From NCBI GenBank assembly GCA_031288635.1, contig JAITQZ010000101.1, positions 1-6,291 on the forward strand: a stretch of DNA of 6,291 nt, written 5' to 3'. A program made the translations under genes and the position numbers. This document shows positions 5,738 through 6,291 of this stretch, piece after piece; the stretch's first letter is position 1, and the number at the start of each line of letters is the position of its first letter. Below the pieces are notes generated by a model that worked only from the letters and a program-made list of their open reading frames with translations, had not been told where the DNA came from and ran no database searches. The stretch is from Candidatus Peribacteria bacterium (GTDB lineage Bacteria; Patescibacteria; JAEDAM01; Absconditabacterales; Absconditicoccaceae).

Positions 5738-6291
5738 TCATAACCTTTTCTTAGAAGCATAATATATTCATGCTTAAAAATATAGTAATCACTTCCCAAG
5801 GCTCTATATCTTCGTATTCCTCAAACTCCTAGCTTTCCTCTATTTCCTTCTATATTTTTTACAATTATCGACTTCAATTTCAAGCCAACTTGTTGTGCTT
5901 GTTGCATACAGAGAAATCAAAGTGGAATTCGCTCACCGTTTTGATACTTATCACCTATCACAATTCCCATATATCCTCACTTTTTCAAAAGAGAAAAAGA
6001 AAGTTGGACAACCTTTGTGAACATCGTCAAAAATTCATCAAGCGATTTTGCATTTGACAAGTCAGCTTTTTCCTGACTGAATTTCACAATATCAAAGTAT
6101 GGTGGATGTAGAAGAACAAGATCAACAAATTCTCTTTGTTCACTCTCCAGATAAGACTTTATTTGTTGACATACTACTTTATCAGCAGAATCTCAAGTAA
6201 TAAAATATTTTTTAATATTTCAATCAATCAATTTCTCAGCTCTTTCTATAAGGTCTTTTTGAATATCAATGCCTATGATATTTCTACCTAA
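5731..6291 (-). CDS. DNA methyltransferase (N6-adenine or N4-cytosine), C-terminal 186 aa, truncated by window edge
   Basis: This is probably the modification enzyme of the first R-M module. The visible part starts in LGRNIIGIDIQ, resembling the segment after the AdoMet-binding FxGxG motif. The catalytic LLHPPYFDIVKFS (His62 to Tyr65 of the visible part, an HPPY variant of D/N/S-PPY) follows, then DLSN, a strand with GGYMGIVIGDKY, IPLGF, LKSIIVKN and a terminal YYIFKHEYIMLL. Motif I before motif IV excludes the beta order. HPPY does not by itself distinguish N6A from N4C. Six TGA codons are read as Gly. The last is the final sense codon (GAA TGA TAG), so under the standard code the gene would stop there in an ATGA overlap with the next gene; in code 25 it adds one Gly and stops at TAG. 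The N-terminus lies beyond the right edge. Confidence 0.82.

Noticed and set aside
1..6291. tRNA, rRNA, CRISPR array or insertion sequence
   Set aside because: I saw no cloverleaf-like segment, no regular repeat-spacer pattern and no transposase motif on either strand.

Overview
This window comes from an AT-rich bacterial genome that reads UGA as glycine (genetic code 25). That points to Candidatus Absconditabacteria (SR1) or Gracilibacteria (BD1-5/GN02) of the Candidate Phyla Radiation. Under the standard code nearly every gene here looks shattered. If TGA is read as Gly, seven long minus-strand frames become intact and the conserved glycines of their families are restored, for example LPG and RFG in pyruvate kinase, NGGI in the dihydrouridine synthase and NYIGSK in the D12 methylase. 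Real stops are TAG or TAA only. Trp remains TGG, for example in the NPW motif of the Dus protein.

Left edge (1-358): the possible start of a minus-strand gene that leaves the window (1-67), a short plus-strand remnant matching the extreme C-terminus of type I restriction subunit HsdR (about 112-224), and a spacer with a likely intrinsic terminator for the operon to its right.

Housekeeping operon (359-2794, minus): pyruvate kinase (pyk, 469 aa) followed after 15 bases by a tRNA-dihydrouridine synthase (dus, 336 aa). A good promoter puts its predicted transcription start on the A of the pyk ATG, so the mRNA may be leaderless.

Spacer (2807-3025): no convincing gene, one small possible ORF of 31 codons.

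Defence island (3026-6291, minus, running off the right edge): two adjacent restriction-modification modules. Transcribed first is the C-terminal part of a DNA methyltransferase with an HPPY motif, overlapping by 7 bases a 212-aa protein with a PD-(D/E)xK signature (probable restriction endonuclease). A 73-base regulatory gap follows, with GTATAC elements at 16-bp spacing. Then comes a compact C-protein-regulated system: a 67-aa HTH controller, a 220-aa HNH zinc-finger endonuclease resembling the NlaIII/ICEA group in its C-terminal half, and a 356-aa D12-class N6-adenine methyltransferase. The likely logic is that the methylase protects the genome first, and the controller then builds up and tunes endonuclease expression through its operator.

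In the island about 42% of glycines are TGA, against about 9% in pyk plus dus. So the restriction genes are heavily committed to the altered code and could not be expressed as full proteins in a standard-code host.
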